64,000 nucleotides of DNA from Pseudoselenomonas ruminantium (GCA_902781305.1 CACZIV010000005.1:30100-94099), one strand, 5' to 3'. Shown: positions 34,101 to 42,777, numbered from the stretch's first letter. Program-made: numbers and translations. The notes: generated from the letters alone by a model not told the origin.

Positions 34101-36714
34101 GAAGGTTAGTGATGACAAGAGCCAGCTGATCTATCAGCAGGATAAGAAGAATGTGACAGGTATTACTCTGGGCGCGTTTGATGCTTCGCAGGCGGCGTGC
34201 AGCTTTGGCAGCGGCGACGATTTAAGAAGCGCAACGATAAATGCAGAAGGCTTCAGCATTTCCAATCTGGATGCTACGAAGACATCGGTAGTGGTTGTGG
34301 ATGCAACGAATGCGATTAAGGACGACTCCAGCGGTGCGACACTGAAAAAATTTGAGAAACAAAATGTTGGTGACGCTGTTGCGTTTGAGGATAAAATTGC
34401 GGAAACGGTTCTGACGTTCAGCGGTACGCATCAGGACGTGCTGGAGCAGAATGACGCGCAGACACAGATTCTGTATACAGTTGGTAATAAAAATGTAAGT
34501 GATGTGAAGTTTGACGGTGCAGTGGCATGGAGTGACAGTGCGTATTACACTAATGATAAAACAAAATACAAATTTGTCGGTGCGACCAAGGTTGATGCGG
34601 ACAAGTTAGTAGTGAATGGCACCACTTCAACGGCATTGAAAGCTGACGGAACAAGTTCAATGATGCTGCTTTCCGCGACGGGATTGCAAACGGGTGGAGA
34701 CTTTACGGATCAGTCTGCCGCGAACAAAGAGGCAAGCACGGTAACCGTGAACTACAGCGACGCAACAAGCGGTATTGCTTATGGCGCGGAAGCCAAAGGC
34801 GCAGTGGTGGTAGAACCTGGTGCGGTGAAGTACAATATTAATGAAGTAAAAGTAAAGACAGTTGATCTTGCGAACTGGAACGGAACCCCAGCCTATCTGG
34901 CTAGCGGAGACACCAGCACCTGGACGGCGGCGGACAAGAGTGTTGCGGTGAACAATGCAGACGCAATAACCGTTACGCCGACGAAAACACAGGCAATCTT
35001 AACTGCCGAAAGCGGAATGTTCCAAGACGTTAATGTTGCAAAGACAACTGTTGCTTTTGACCCGGTTACGGAAAATGGCGTTACCTTAACAGGCACAAAG
35101 ACAAATTCTATTCAAACAACCAAGACAAAAGTTGATAATGATACGGTTTCGTATGTAGTTGGCAAGAAGGATGTGAAATCCATTGCTATCGGCGCTATTG
35201 AGTGGGGCGGAAAAGCATTGGACGGCAGCAGTGCAGATTATAATTATGAAGCCGCTTCTGTGGACAGCAGCAAGTTTGATATCAAAAATCCGGACAAGGT
35301 GGAAGCAAACGTGGCAAAGATTTTGTTGGAGGCAAATGACACGCTGAAGGATATGACAAAAGACGTAAATGCTTCCTATAATGATTACGAAGTTACAACC
35401 GGTGTTCTGATGAACGGCATGATCACCGGCAGCCTGTCCAAGAGCGGTAACAATATTGTGTTTACTGCCGCGGAAAACAAAGCCACTGACCTGACCTTCG
35501 GCAAAGTGGAATGGACTGGAAGCAATCCGCTGATTGATCACAAGACCACATTGAAGAATGTTTCCTTTGACGGTGCTACGGTAGATACATCCAACATTGA
35601 TTTCTACAAAGAGATGTATATTGAAGCGGATCAGACGATGACGCTGGTGTCTGACTTCGGCGGCGAGGCAAACATTACGCCGGAAAGCACCAAGTACATG
35701 GTTGGCACAGCGTATGAAGGCGAAAGTGAGACCAAGCTGGAAGGCAATAACCTGATCCTCCGTACAAAGACTGCCGCAGGTCTGTCCGAACAGACCCATA
35801 AGACGGTAATGGCCATGGAAGCCGGTATGGCACTGCTGGCAGGTGGGAACGAACATATTGGCAAGGCGCTGGAAAGCTTGGGGGATGTTGTGAACCAGGG
35901 ATCAGACGGCATATCGGTCGGCGTTTCCATAGGCGGTAGCGGGAATCGTTACGAGACAGGCAGCCATTTGAACTTGAACAGCTGGAACGCAGTGCTGGCC
36001 ATTGGAGCGAAGCGTGAACTGAAGCAGGGTACACTGGAATACGGTATCTTCGGTGAATACGGGAAAGGCAGTTACAAACTACATAACGACGACGGCGGCA
36101 CGGGCGACGGCGATGCCCATTATGCAGGTGGCGGCCTGATGGCCAAGTGGACAAACAAACATGACGTGTATGCGGAAGCCAGCTTCCGCATGGGTCGCAT
36201 GAGCGACAGCACCACAAACCTGCTGTATGACGCAATGGGCAACGGGTATGGCTACGATGTGCACGCCAATTACTTCGGGGCGCACGTAGGCGTAGGCAAA
36301 ATCTTCCGGTATAAAGGCGGAAAGAGCCTGGACGTATACGGCAAGTACTTCTATACGAAACGGGACGGCGTAGATTTTGTGGCAGGCGGCAGCAGCTACA
36401 GCCTGGACAGCGTTGCCAGCAGCCTGCTGCGGATCGGCGCGCGGTACGGCACGACGGATAAGAAGTGGAACTGGTATGGCGGTCTGGCTTATGAATATGA
36501 ATTTGACGGCAAGTCTGACGGCACGGTCAGCGCCGGCGGCGTCAGTGCGGCTATCCGGGCGGCCAGCATCAAGGGCAGCAGCGTCCGGGGTGAGATCGGC
36601 ATGAAGATGAACGCCACCAGCACGAATCCGTGGCAGGTGGATGTCAGTCTGTACGGCTACGGCGGCAAGCATCGCGGCTTCGGCGGTAACGTGAACGTGG
36701 CGTATATGTTCTGA
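31195..36714 (+). CDS. Giant autotransporter adhesin-like protein (type Va)
   Basis: 1839-residue surface protein. The N-terminus is an extended signal peptide region (MNKIYKVVWSKVKHCYVVTSELAKRN) followed by a hydrophobic signal ending near GGSVAEAAEG. The passenger has two tiers. Residues about 190-600 are short beta-helix type repeats built on N-x-VT-x-SGGT-V-x-x-x-V-x-GG-x-S. Residues about 760-1430 hold about seven imperfect modules of 100-117 residues, each starting with a YxVGxxxVxxIxx-x-W-like motif. Residues about 1575-1839 are a beta-barrel translocator ending in the usual terminal Phe (VAYMF). Start: ATG 31195 behind GAAGGAGG. It likely mediates adhesion or biofilm formation, but no binding domain is recognised. 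Confidence 0.93.
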   Translation: MNKIYKVVWSKVKHCYVVTSELAKRNSKGCGVRSLRMAAVSMGMAAALIGGIGGSVAEAAEGGRVEEGGSGTFPAENGRYYSAENLYWNPSTKSVTVTASSIGSDGNSVSTKIDGKRYIIGNVVYQSSTTNVLVDAETAKFKFEGGTLKRYYTNPGMIAQKYQQHIEGYSDGNKDVSGYSVTVDMGSSGSESKDEVYGGYSQFGKASDNSVTVKSGLLNRVYGGYSFSGAAIGNSVTMTGGTVRENVIGGESYSGSADAEGNEVTISGGTVNAFVVGAFVYTSTGNAENNKVAVSGTTLVYKDVIGAEVDGGGNAIGNSVTIDGGTVKKSGAGGFTIGKAVNAGSVEENDITMKGGSVNNNLYGGCSHGYSYDGGEYYNSGAVTDNTVTISGGSVGTNVIGGESYSNSAASGDANNNTVTVTIETGETTIGNDVIGGLSKSETGVTGNANSNVVTISGGMISGGVYGGKSFTVLTSGKAKNANNNEVTVSGGTINGGIYGGYGYSAATGNTVKIKDGTIGKSGSDVGFLVFGGDAKAGDSNQNNVIITGGTVHGYVVGGYAYFDAVGNTVTLSNCTINGSVYGSYTIDGETKNNTVNLTGKVSGLDGKYSVVSGGDYARTGNELHIGGTKDGSITGAWQGMTGDVVTNKISTVRDFESIVYHNVKWDDKVPALEVNTLYDVGAIDITKLEFTGSASSGTMSLLKATGEDADLSTIKLNYQGGQGKEITTDGVVISGGTPTTEKDGVNGVKLTSTSSNKVLLASDKKAINYSKGATLVSRITFGEFDKAKETRNLTGVSFAGTNTVDADGLSFKATSDALKMNDSITLLNNATGITTTVDNPTGKKIAINYAEQGIVFDALATGDVTSTGTAVNYTVGSVTVKNIDVSKWKGSPATVTESWDTKNAEVKTNGISVTGMNPGDAKPILTAASGSDFSNVTLDSGAWQEGGAITNKAENGVEIAGTTTGGGVKVSDDKSQLIYQQDKKNVTGITLGAFDASQAACSFGSGDDLRSATINAEGFSISNLDATKTSVVVVDATNAIKDDSSGATLKKFEKQNVGDAVAFEDKIAETVLTFSGTHQDVLEQNDAQTQILYTVGNKNVSDVKFDGAVAWSDSAYYTNDKTKYKFVGATKVDADKLVVNGTTSTALKADGTSSMMLLSATGLQTGGDFTDQSAANKEASTVTVNYSDATSGIAYGAEAKGAVVVEPGAVKYNINEVKVKTVDLANWNGTPAYLASGDTSTWTAADKSVAVNNADAITVTPTKTQAILTAESGMFQDVNVAKTTVAFDPVTENGVTLTGTKTNSIQTTKTKVDNDTVSYVVGKKDVKSIAIGAIEWGGKALDGSSADYNYEAASVDSSKFDIKNPDKVEANVAKILLEANDTLKDMTKDVNASYNDYEVTTGVLMNGMITGSLSKSGNNIVFTAAENKATDLTFGKVEWTGSNPLIDHKTTLKNVSFDGATVDTSNIDFYKEMYIEADQTMTLVSDFGGEANITPESTKYMVGTAYEGESETKLEGNNLILRTKTAAGLSEQTHKTVMAMEAGMALLAGGNEHIGKALESLGDVVNQGSDGISVGVSIGGSGNRYETGSHLNLNSWNAVLAIGAKRELKQGTLEYGIFGEYGKGSYKLHNDDGGTGDGDAHYAGGGLMAKWTNKHDVYAEASFRMGRMSDSTTNLLYDAMGNGYGYDVHANYFGAHVGVGKIFRYKGGKSLDVYGKYFYTKRDGVDFVAGGSSYSLDSVASSLLRIGARYGTTDKKWNWYGGLAYEYEFDGKSDGTVSAGGVSAAIRAASIKGSSVRGEIGMKMNATSTNPWQVDVSLYGYGGKHRGFGGNVNVAYMF
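31790..32960 (+). repeat. Beta-helix repeats of the autotransporter passenger
   Basis: Degenerate coding repeats of about 25-45 codons: N-x-VT-[IM]-x-GGT-V followed by an aliphatic-GG-x-S turn. They read as right-handed beta-helix rungs. Coordinates are approximate. Confidence 0.75.
33490..35530 (+). repeat. Second-tier modules of about 110 residues in the passenger
   Basis: Equivalent motifs begin near 33500, 33814, 34138, 34480, 34831, 35155 and 35460 (for example YTVGSVTVKNIDVSKWKG, YNINEVKVKTVDLANWNG, YVVGKKDVKSIAIGAIEWGG). Spacing is 305-351 bases. Sequence identity between modules is low, so these are old duplications. Confidence 0.7.
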
Positions 36715-36906
36715 TAAACAGTAAAACGAAAAGGAAAAAGTTAAATAATACATGATATGTTCAGATGAACGACAAACATTCATGCTTGTATTGCGAGGCA
36801 TGTTGAGAGCGTGACGTTGCTGCAACGGAAAGAAGCGTGAAATTATTTAAGCCTACTTTTTCATGGTAAAATATTATGCAGGAGAGCGTGATATACGTGA
36901 AGAAAA

Positions 36907-36946
36907 GTCCCCAAGGTTTTGTGTATTGGCCTTGGGGATTTTTCGT
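36907..36946 (+). terminator. Terminator upstream of ruvA
   Basis: CCCCAAGG (36909-36916) pairs with CCTTGGGG (36930-36937) and is followed by ATTTTT. It lies nearly 200 bases after the autotransporter stop, so it may end that transcript or a short one starting in between. Confidence 0.75.
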
Positions 36947-36974
36947 ATTTGGCTAGTCATCTTTGTGCTGTTCG

Positions 36975-36983
36975 TGTTATACT
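36975..36983 (+). promoter_or_regulatory. Extended -10 promoter element of ruvAB-queH-queA
   Basis: TGTTATACT with a weak TAGTCA (-35, 18-base spacing) about 46 bases upstream of the ruvA ATG. Confidence 0.45.
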
Positions 36984-37028
36984 AATAAGGTTACAAGTTT
37001 TCTATGTCTATTGGAGTGAACGGACAGC

Positions 37029-37631
37029 ATGATTGGTTTTTTACGGGGACAGGTGGCAGCGTTGAAGACGGACTACTGCCTGTTGGATGTAAATGGTGTG
37101 GGCTATCGGGTTTTTGTGGCTGGTTCTACCCGGAATAAATTACGGCTTAAAGAGGAAGCTCAGCTGTTTACTTATATGAATGTCTATCAGGACGGCATTA
37201 CCCTCTATGGATTTGCCAGTGAGGAAGAATACGATATTTTTCAGTTGCTTATTGGCGTGTCGGGCATTGGCCCGAAGGTGGCTTTGGGGATTTTGTCGGC
37301 TATCACTGTGGAGAGCCTTTGCAAGGCAATCCAAAACAAGCAGGCCACGGTGCTGACCAAGTTGCCAGGTATTGGCAAGAAGTCGGCAGAACGGCTGATT
37401 TTGGAACTGAAGGACAAGGTTGCTTTTGCGGCAGCTGATGATGTGGAAGAAATTCTGACACTGGATATGGAAGGGCCGGTTGGCGACGATATGATGAGTG
37501 AAGCGCAGGCGGCTTTGGCAGCACTTGGTTACAGCCAGGCCGAAATTGCGCCGGTGCTCAAGAAGGCAACCAAGTGCAAGACAACGGAAGACGTCATCAA
37601 GCTGGCACTCAAGCAGTTGAATAAATTTTAA
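37029..37631 (+). CDS. ruvA: Holliday junction branch migration protein RuvA
   Basis: 200-residue protein that binds four-way junctions as a tetramer and loads RuvB. It has an N-terminal OB-fold (MIGFLRGQVAAL, GVGYRVFVAGST), two helix-hairpin-helix motifs (IGVSGIGPKVALGIL and LTKLPGIGKKSAERLILELKDK) and a C-terminal RuvB-contact domain (AQAALAALGYSQAEIAPVL). Followed after 13 bases by ruvB. Confidence 0.97.
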   Translation: MIGFLRGQVAALKTDYCLLDVNGVGYRVFVAGSTRNKLRLKEEAQLFTYMNVYQDGITLYGFASEEEYDIFQLLIGVSGIGPKVALGILSAITVESLCKAIQNKQATVLTKLPGIGKKSAERLILELKDKVAFAAADDVEEILTLDMEGPVGDDMMSEAQAALAALGYSQAEIAPVLKKATKCKTTEDVIKLALKQLNKF

Positions 37632-37644
37632 GGAGGGGTGAGGC

Positions 37645-38673
37645 TTGGCTGAAGAAGATTTTTACGAGATGGATATTGATGATGGCCGCATTGTGGCCAT
37701 GGACGAGCAGCGGACAGATGATTGGCAGTACAGCCTGCGCCCCCGCAAGTTAAGCGAGTATATCGGGCAGGACAAGGCCAAGAAAAATCTGGAGATTTTC
37801 ATTCAGGCGGCCATGAACCGCGGCGATTCGCTAGACCATGTTCTGCTCTATGGGCCTCCGGGGCTGGGTAAGACCACGCTGGCGGGAATTATCGCCAATG
37901 AGATGGGGGTGAACTTCCGTCAGACTTCCGGCCCGGCTATTGAACGGCAGGGGGATTTGGCGGCGCTGCTGACGAATTTGCAGGAGCATGATGTGCTCTT
38001 TATCGATGAGATTCACCGTTTGTCCCGCAGCGTGGAAGAAGTTTTGTATTCCGCGATGGAGGATTTTGCGCTGGATATCATCATCGGCAAGGGGCCAAGT
38101 GCCCGTTCCATTCGTTTGGATATTGCGCCCTTTACGCTGATTGGTGCCACGACCAAAGCGGGTTCGCTGGCGGCGCCTTTGCGTGACCGTTTCGGGATTA
38201 TCTCGCGCCTGGAGTATTATACGCCGGAGGCTTTGGTGACGATTGTCAAGCGTGCGGCAGAGATTCTGGAAATTCCCATTGAGGATAAAGGTGCTCTGGA
38301 AATTGCCCGCCGTTCCCGGGGAACTCCGCGTATTGCCAATCGTCTGTTAAAGCGCGTGCGCGATGTGGCGCAGTATGAAGGCATGGAGGTTATTACCGAC
38401 GAGATTGCTGATAAGGCGTTGTCCCTGCTCGAAGTGGATAAGGCTGGTCTTGACCATACGGACAGGCGCATGCTTTTGACCATGATCAAGAAATTCGGCG
38501 GTGGCCCGGTGGGGCTTGATACATTGGCGGCGGCTATCAGTGAGAGTACGGATACTGTGGAGGATGTGTTTGAGCCGTTCCTGATTCAGCTGGGCTTTAT
38601 CAATCGCACGCCAAGAGGGCGTGTGGTCACGAAGGCCGGTTATGAGCATCTGGGCATTGCTTATCCGGAATAG
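37645..38673 (+). CDS. ruvB: Holliday junction branch migration ATPase RuvB
   Basis: 342-residue AAA+ motor. Walker A is [19 protein letters not shown] (near residue 70), Walker [11 protein letters not shown], sensor 1 LIGATTKAG, the arginine finger region [13 protein letters not shown] and a C-terminal winged helix ([17 protein letters not shown]). The start is a TTG at 37645, correctly spaced from GGAGGGG. Paired with ruvA; ruvC is 31 kb upstream. Confidence 0.97.
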   Translation: MAEEDFYEMDIDDGRIVAMDEQRTDDWQYSLRPRKLSEYIGQDKAKKNLEIFIQAAMNRGDSLDHVLLYGPPGLGKTTLAGIIANEMGVNFRQTSGPAIERQGDLAALLTNLQEHDVLFIDEIHRLSRSVEEVLYSAMEDFALDIIIGKGPSARSIRLDIAPFTLIGATTKAGSLAAPLRDRFGIISRLEYYTPEALVTIVKRAAEILEIPIEDKGALEIARRSRGTPRIANRLLKRVRDVAQYEGMEVITDEIADKALSLLEVDKAGLDHTDRRMLLTMIKKFGGGPVGLDTLAAAISESTDTVEDVFEPFLIQLGFINRTPRGRVVTKAGYEHLGIAYPE

Positions 38674-38685
38674 GAGTTTATGGTG

Positions 38686-39312
38686 ATGAAGTTACTATTA
38701 CATATGTGCTGTGGGCCGTGTTCCTGTTATCCGGTGAAAAAACTGCGGGCAGATGGCATTGAGCCGGTGGGGTATTTCTTTAATCCCAATATTCACCCCT
38801 ACAAAGAGTGGGAGATGCGCTTAAATACGGCTCGGGAGTTTGCGGAAAAGGTCCATATGGAATTTTTCGCCGATGAACAATACCGTCTGCGGGATTTTTT
38901 GAAGCGGGCGCTGCCGGCGGAGGCTTTGCCCAATGGCCGCTGTACGATGTGCTATACCTGGCGGCTGGAGGAAGCGGCGCGGTTTGCGGCCGAGCATGGC
39001 ATTGATGCCTTTTCGTCCACGCTGTTTTACAGCATTTACCAGCAGCATGATTTAATGAAGCGGACGGCCGAGCGTTTTGCCGCGCAATATGGTGTGCAGT
39101 TTTATTATGAAGACTTCCGTCCCGGTTGGCAGGAGGGCATTGATATCAGTCAGGAACTGGAGCTTTACCGTCAGCCTTATTGCGGATGTATCTTCAGTGA
39201 AGAAGAACGGTACAGCAAGGCTATTCGCAAGCAGCGCAAGAAGGACAACAAGGCGAAAAAGCGTGCCCGGCTTGAAGCTGAGGCAAAGGCGCGTGCAGGG
39301 GAGGACGGATGA
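38686..39312 (+). CDS. queH: Epoxyqueuosine reductase QueH
   Basis: 208-residue enzyme that reduces epoxyqueuosine to queuosine in tRNA; the non-orthologous replacement of QueG. Cysteine pattern is diagnostic: MCCGPCSC at the N-terminus, GRCTMCYTWRL in the middle and PYCGCIFSEEERY near the C-terminus, for Fe-S and metal binding. ATG 38686 is spaced better from GGAG than the ATG 6 bases earlier. Shares an operon with queA, which makes the substrate's precursor on tRNA. Confidence 0.92.
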   Translation: MKLLLHMCCGPCSCYPVKKLRADGIEPVGYFFNPNIHPYKEWEMRLNTAREFAEKVHMEFFADEQYRLRDFLKRALPAEALPNGRCTMCYTWRLEEAARFAAEHGIDAFSSTLFYSIYQQHDLMKRTAERFAAQYGVQFYYEDFRPGWQEGIDISQELELYRQPYCGCIFSEEERYSKAIRKQRKKDNKAKKRARLEAEAKARAGEDG

Positions 39313-40484
39313 TGAAGAAGCATTTTATTGTTCTTTGCAGTTTGTTTTGCCTGTTATTATCGCCGGCTGCTTTTGTGGAAGCGGCCTGGCAGCCGGAACT
39401 TTTGGTATCGCTGGGGACGGCTGGAACGACTCTGCGTCTGTCGGGAAATGTTCCTGTGGTTTTGAAGCGGCTGGACAATAAGAAAGTGGTCTGGCAGGGA
39501 AAAGCCAAGGAGTTTGCTACGCTAACCTTCACAGACAAGGGCTGGGAACTTAACGGCAGAAAACTGAAAAAAGCAGATGCCGCGGCCTTGGAACTGACGG
39601 TGGAGGATGAGCGCAATCTGTCTAAGCTGGTCAGTACCTACGATAATAAGTCCTATCGTGGTGCTTTGCGCCTTTTGCCGCGCAAGGGAAGCTTGCAGCT
39701 GATCAATCGCGTAACAGCAGAGGAATATCTGCAGGGGGTTGTGCCGGAGGAAATGCCGGCGGAATGGAATCCGGAGGCGGTGAAGGCACAGGCTGTGGCG
39801 GCTAGGACGTATGCCCTGCGTCAGCGCAAGCGTCATGCCAAGGAAGGCTTTGATGTCTGTGCAACAACCCATTGCCAGCAGTATGGCGGCGTGGCTGTGG
39901 AGCGTGCAGCGGCTAGTCGGGCGGTAAAGGAAACCAGCGGCGAGGTTTTGGAAAGTCATGGCGCACTTGTTGATGCGCTCTTTCATACGGATTCAGGCGG
40001 TATGACGGAGAACAGCGAAGACGTATGGGGCAGCCGCATTGACTGCCTGCGGGCGGCTAAAGAAGTGCGGACGGAGACTTATCCGTGGGAAAAGAATATC
40101 ACGGTGGAAAAGTTCAGTGAGCTGCTCGCCAAGCGGGGGAAAAATATCGGCACGTTGAAGAAGATTGAACTGTCCCCCATAAAGATTGGCAAAGCTTCGA
40201 AAGACCGCACGGTATCGGGGCGGGTCAAGCAGGTGACGTTTGTCGGCAAGAACGGCAAAGCCAGTATAACGGGCAATGATTTGCGCAGTATGCTGGGGCT
40301 GAAAAGTACGCTTTTTGGTATGACAATGAACCGCAATGTATTGTTCATCAAGGGCTATGGCTGGGGCCATGGACTGGGGATGTCCCAGCATGGCGCCAAG
40401 GCCTATGCAGATAGTGAACACTATGATTATAAGCAGATTTTGCAGCATTATTATCGTGGTGCAGAGTTAAAGAAATTATATTGA
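39312..40484 (+). CDS. SpoIID/LytB-domain protein
   Basis: 390-residue exported protein: signal peptide (MKKHFIVLCSLFCLLLSPAAFVEAA), a beta-rich N-terminal part, then the SpoIID/LytB domain (YLQGVVPEEMPAEWNPEAVK, AQAVAARTYALRQ, FHTDSGGMTENSEDVWG, GYGWGHGLGMSQHGAKAYA). SpoIID is a lytic transglycosylase of peptidoglycan during spore engulfment; homologues occur in non-sporing species, where the role is unclear. Two ATGs (39309 and 39312) overlap the queH stop; the second has better ribosome-site spacing. Sits between queH and queA. Confidence 0.9.
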   Translation: MKKHFIVLCSLFCLLLSPAAFVEAAWQPELLVSLGTAGTTLRLSGNVPVVLKRLDNKKVVWQGKAKEFATLTFTDKGWELNGRKLKKADAAALELTVEDERNLSKLVSTYDNKSYRGALRLLPRKGSLQLINRVTAEEYLQGVVPEEMPAEWNPEAVKAQAVAARTYALRQRKRHAKEGFDVCATTHCQQYGGVAVERAAASRAVKETSGEVLESHGALVDALFHTDSGGMTENSEDVWGSRIDCLRAAKEVRTETYPWEKNITVEKFSELLAKRGKNIGTLKKIELSPIKIGKASKDRTVSGRVKQVTFVGKNGKASITGNDLRSMLGLKSTLFGMTMNRNVLFIKGYGWGHGLGMSQHGAKAYADSEHYDYKQILQHYYRGAELKKLY

Positions 40485-40496
40485 TTGAAGGATTGA

Positions 40497-41588
40497 ATGA
40501 TGTTATTACTTTCTGATTTTGATTATGAACTGCCGGAAGAACGGATTGCACAGGTTCCGGTTGAGCCGCGCAATTCCTCGCGTCTGATGGTGCTTGACCC
40601 TGTGGAAAAGACCATGGAGCATCGTCATTTTTATGACCTCAAGGAATATGTGGAACCGGGCGATACGCTTATCTTCAATGATACCCGCGTTATGCCGGCA
40701 CGCCTGATTGGTCATCGTGACCAGACGGGGGGCAAGGTGGAAGTCTTCCTGCTGCGCCGGCTCGATGCAACCCACTGGGAAACCTTGGTCAAGCCGGGCA
40801 AGAAGGCTAAGCCGGGCTACCAAATCAACTTTAGCGATGAACTGAGCTGCGTTGTGACCGACCATACGGATTTTGGCGGCCGCATTGTGGAGTTCAAGTT
40901 TGAGGGGATTTTTGAGGAAATCCTCGACCGCTTAGGGGAAACGCCCCTGCCGCCTTATATCCATGAGAAACTGGAGGATAGGGAACGCTATCAGACGGTT
41001 TACAATCGTGAACAGGGTTCGGCGGCTGCACCGACAGCCGGCCTGCATTTCACCAAGGAACAGATGCAGGAACTCAAGGACATGGGCGTGAATTTGGGCT
41101 TTGTGACGCTCCATGTAGGTCTGGGCACGTTCCGTCCGGTCAATGTGGAAGACATCCAAAAGCACGATATGCACAAGGAATTCTACAATGTACCGGAAGA
41201 AACGGCCAAGCTCATCATGGATACGAAAAAAGCCGGTCACAGGGTTATTGCCGTGGGCACGACCAGTATCCGCACACTGGAATCTGCTGCGGACGGCATC
41301 GGAGAAATCTCTGCCAAGAGTGGCTGGACGCAGATTTTCATCTATCCGGGCTATGATTTCAAGATTGTCGATGCCATCATCACCAACTTCCACCTGCCTA
41401 AGTCCACGCTGATTATGCTGATTAGCGCCTTTGCCGGACGGGAGTTTGTGCTCGATGCCTATAAGACGGCTGTGGAAATGAAGTACCGTTTCTTCTCCTT
41501 TGGTGACGCAATGTTGTTGAAGGTGAAACAGCCCGTTGAGCAGCGTGACGCAGAATTAAAAGCTTTGGAAGAATCCCATAGAGCATAA
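40497..41588 (+). CDS. queA: S-adenosylmethionine:tRNA ribosyltransferase-isomerase
   Basis: Transfers and isomerises the ribosyl part of SAM onto preQ1 in tRNA to form epoxyqueuosine. The 363-residue product has [56 protein letters not shown] and [17 protein letters not shown], all QueA hallmarks. Two adjacent ATGs are possible starts. Follows the SpoIID-like gene after 12 bases and is followed by a terminator. Confidence 0.97.
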   Translation: MMLLLSDFDYELPEERIAQVPVEPRNSSRLMVLDPVEKTMEHRHFYDLKEYVEPGDTLIFNDTRVMPARLIGHRDQTGGKVEVFLLRRLDATHWETLVKPGKKAKPGYQINFSDELSCVVTDHTDFGGRIVEFKFEGIFEEILDRLGETPLPPYIHEKLEDRERYQTVYNREQGSAAAPTAGLHFTKEQMQELKDMGVNLGFVTLHVGLGTFRPVNVEDIQKHDMHKEFYNVPEETAKLIMDTKKAGHRVIAVGTTSIRTLESAADGIGEISAKSGWTQIFIYPGYDFKIVDAIITNFHLPKSTLIMLISAFAGREFVLDAYKTAVEMKYRFFSFGDAMLLKVKQPVEQRDAELKALEESHRA

Positions 41589-41597
41589 GCGATTATG

Positions 41598-41650
41598 ATG
41601 TAAAATGACTTGTCCATTATTATATGGATAGGTCATTTTACATTTTAGGG
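41598..41650 (+). terminator. Terminator after queA
   Basis: ATGTAAAATGAC and TTGTCCA (41598-41616) pair with TGGATAGGTCATTTTACAT (41625-41643) in a stem of about 19 bp with one mismatch, then TTTTA. Symmetric, so it could work in both directions. Confidence 0.8.
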
Positions 41651-41686
41651 GGCAAATGCTAAAATGAGGGCAAGGTGGTGAGGGGG

Positions 41687-42754
41687 ATGAAAAAGGTATT
41701 AAAATGTGGTTTGTGCCTGGCAGCTTGTATGTTGACCTATCTGCCGCTAAGTGAGGCGGCGATGGTGACGGTCACCGGGCAGGGCAGTTCTGAGCGGGCG
41801 GCAGTAAAGGCGGCACTCAGACAGGCGATTGAACAGCAGATTGGCGTTATGGTGGACAGCCGCAGTTATGTGACCAATTATAAACTGATTCATGACCGGG
41901 TCTATACCCAGTCCAATGGCTTTATCAAAAGCTACAAAGTGCTGGAACATTCGACGGTCAATGGCATATATTCCGCCAAAGTACAGGTGGATGTGCAGGA
42001 GCAAAAGCTTAGTGCAGCCTTGGGGACACTCGCACAGAAAAAGGCCGTTATTGGCATGAATATGCAGGATCCGCGTATCGGGGTAGTCTCGATGGACAGT
42101 CAGGGGCGGCATTATCCTGCTGTGGAAAACTGCGTTATCCATGGTTTGACCGGTCAGGGCTTTGGCCGTGTGGTGGATATGGGGCAGATTAGCAATGCTC
42201 AGCGCCGGCAGTTGATGGCTGCGCAGTTCTCTGGCGATAAACGCTTATGGCAGAGCCTTAAGGTGCAAGCTCCGGTGGATTATCTGGTGACGGCACAGGT
42301 GGAGTTGTTTGCTAATCGTATCGCACATTTACAGAAAACAACAGCACAAATTGCCGTGCGCATGGTTAACACCAACACCGGTGAAGTGGTATATGCCGGC
42401 AATTTTACCGGCAAATCACCGTACTATCGTACAAGTGGCGGGGCAGATGATGCGCTGGCTGCGGCAGCGCAGGGCATAGCCAAAGCGGTAGGGGAAGCGG
42501 CGCTGAATAAAGCAGCTAATCCCAGCCAGCATATAAAGTTGATTGTTACCCAGGGAAAATGGGGGAATATCACGGCTGTTACGAATTATTTGGAAGGCGT
42601 CCCCGGTGTTAACAATGTTTATGTGCGGGGCACGTCTTTTGGCAATACCATTGTGGAGGTAGACTTCAATGGTACAGCCCATGATTTTGCGGCAGCCTTG
42701 GAAGGCGATGGGCAAAAGATATTGGAAATGGGTTCCGAATACGTGAAAATCTGA
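41687..42754 (+). CDS. Exported FlgT-like / LPP20-type protein
   Basis: 355-residue protein with a signal peptide (MKKVLKCGLCLAACMLTYLPLSEAA). The segment VTVTGQGSSERAAVKAALRQAIEQQIGVMVDSRS followed by YKVLEHSTVNGIYSAKVQVDV resembles the N-terminal domain of flagellar assembly protein FlgT and related outer-membrane proteins; the middle and C-terminal parts (CSB-like PVDYLVTAQVE; VTNYLEGVPGVNNVYVRG) fit the same architecture. Function is inferred from similarity of pattern only. ATG 41687 begins the signal peptide; an upstream GTG adds four residues. Monocistronic by its terminators and promoters. Confidence 0.65.
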   Translation: MKKVLKCGLCLAACMLTYLPLSEAAMVTVTGQGSSERAAVKAALRQAIEQQIGVMVDSRSYVTNYKLIHDRVYTQSNGFIKSYKVLEHSTVNGIYSAKVQVDVQEQKLSAALGTLAQKKAVIGMNMQDPRIGVVSMDSQGRHYPAVENCVIHGLTGQGFGRVVDMGQISNAQRRQLMAAQFSGDKRLWQSLKVQAPVDYLVTAQVELFANRIAHLQKTTAQIAVRMVNTNTGEVVYAGNFTGKSPYYRTSGGADDALAAAAQGIAKAVGEAALNKAANPSQHIKLIVTQGKWGNITAVTNYLEGVPGVNNVYVRGTSFGNTIVEVDFNGTAHDFAAALEGDGQKILEMGSEYVKI

Positions 42755-42777
42755 AATTTTTTTTTAATTTTTTTCGG

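Larger units (their letters stand above)
36715..37028. other. Intergenic region, autotransporter to ruvA (314 bases)
   Basis: Holds a terminator at 36907-36946 and an extended -10 promoter element for ruvA near 36975-36983. The first 190 bases are A+T-rich with nothing recognisable; a 26-codon open frame at 36876-36956 runs through the terminator and is not called. Confidence 0.6.

Noticed and set aside
36876-36956. 26-residue open frame before ruvA with GGAGAG nearby
   Set aside because: It runs through the terminator hairpin at 36907-36946 and the predicted peptide resembles nothing known.
42755-42775. T-rich run after the FlgT-like gene as a terminator
   Set aside because: No hairpin precedes the T-run; the only hairpin-like element (the 77-bp palindrome) follows it.
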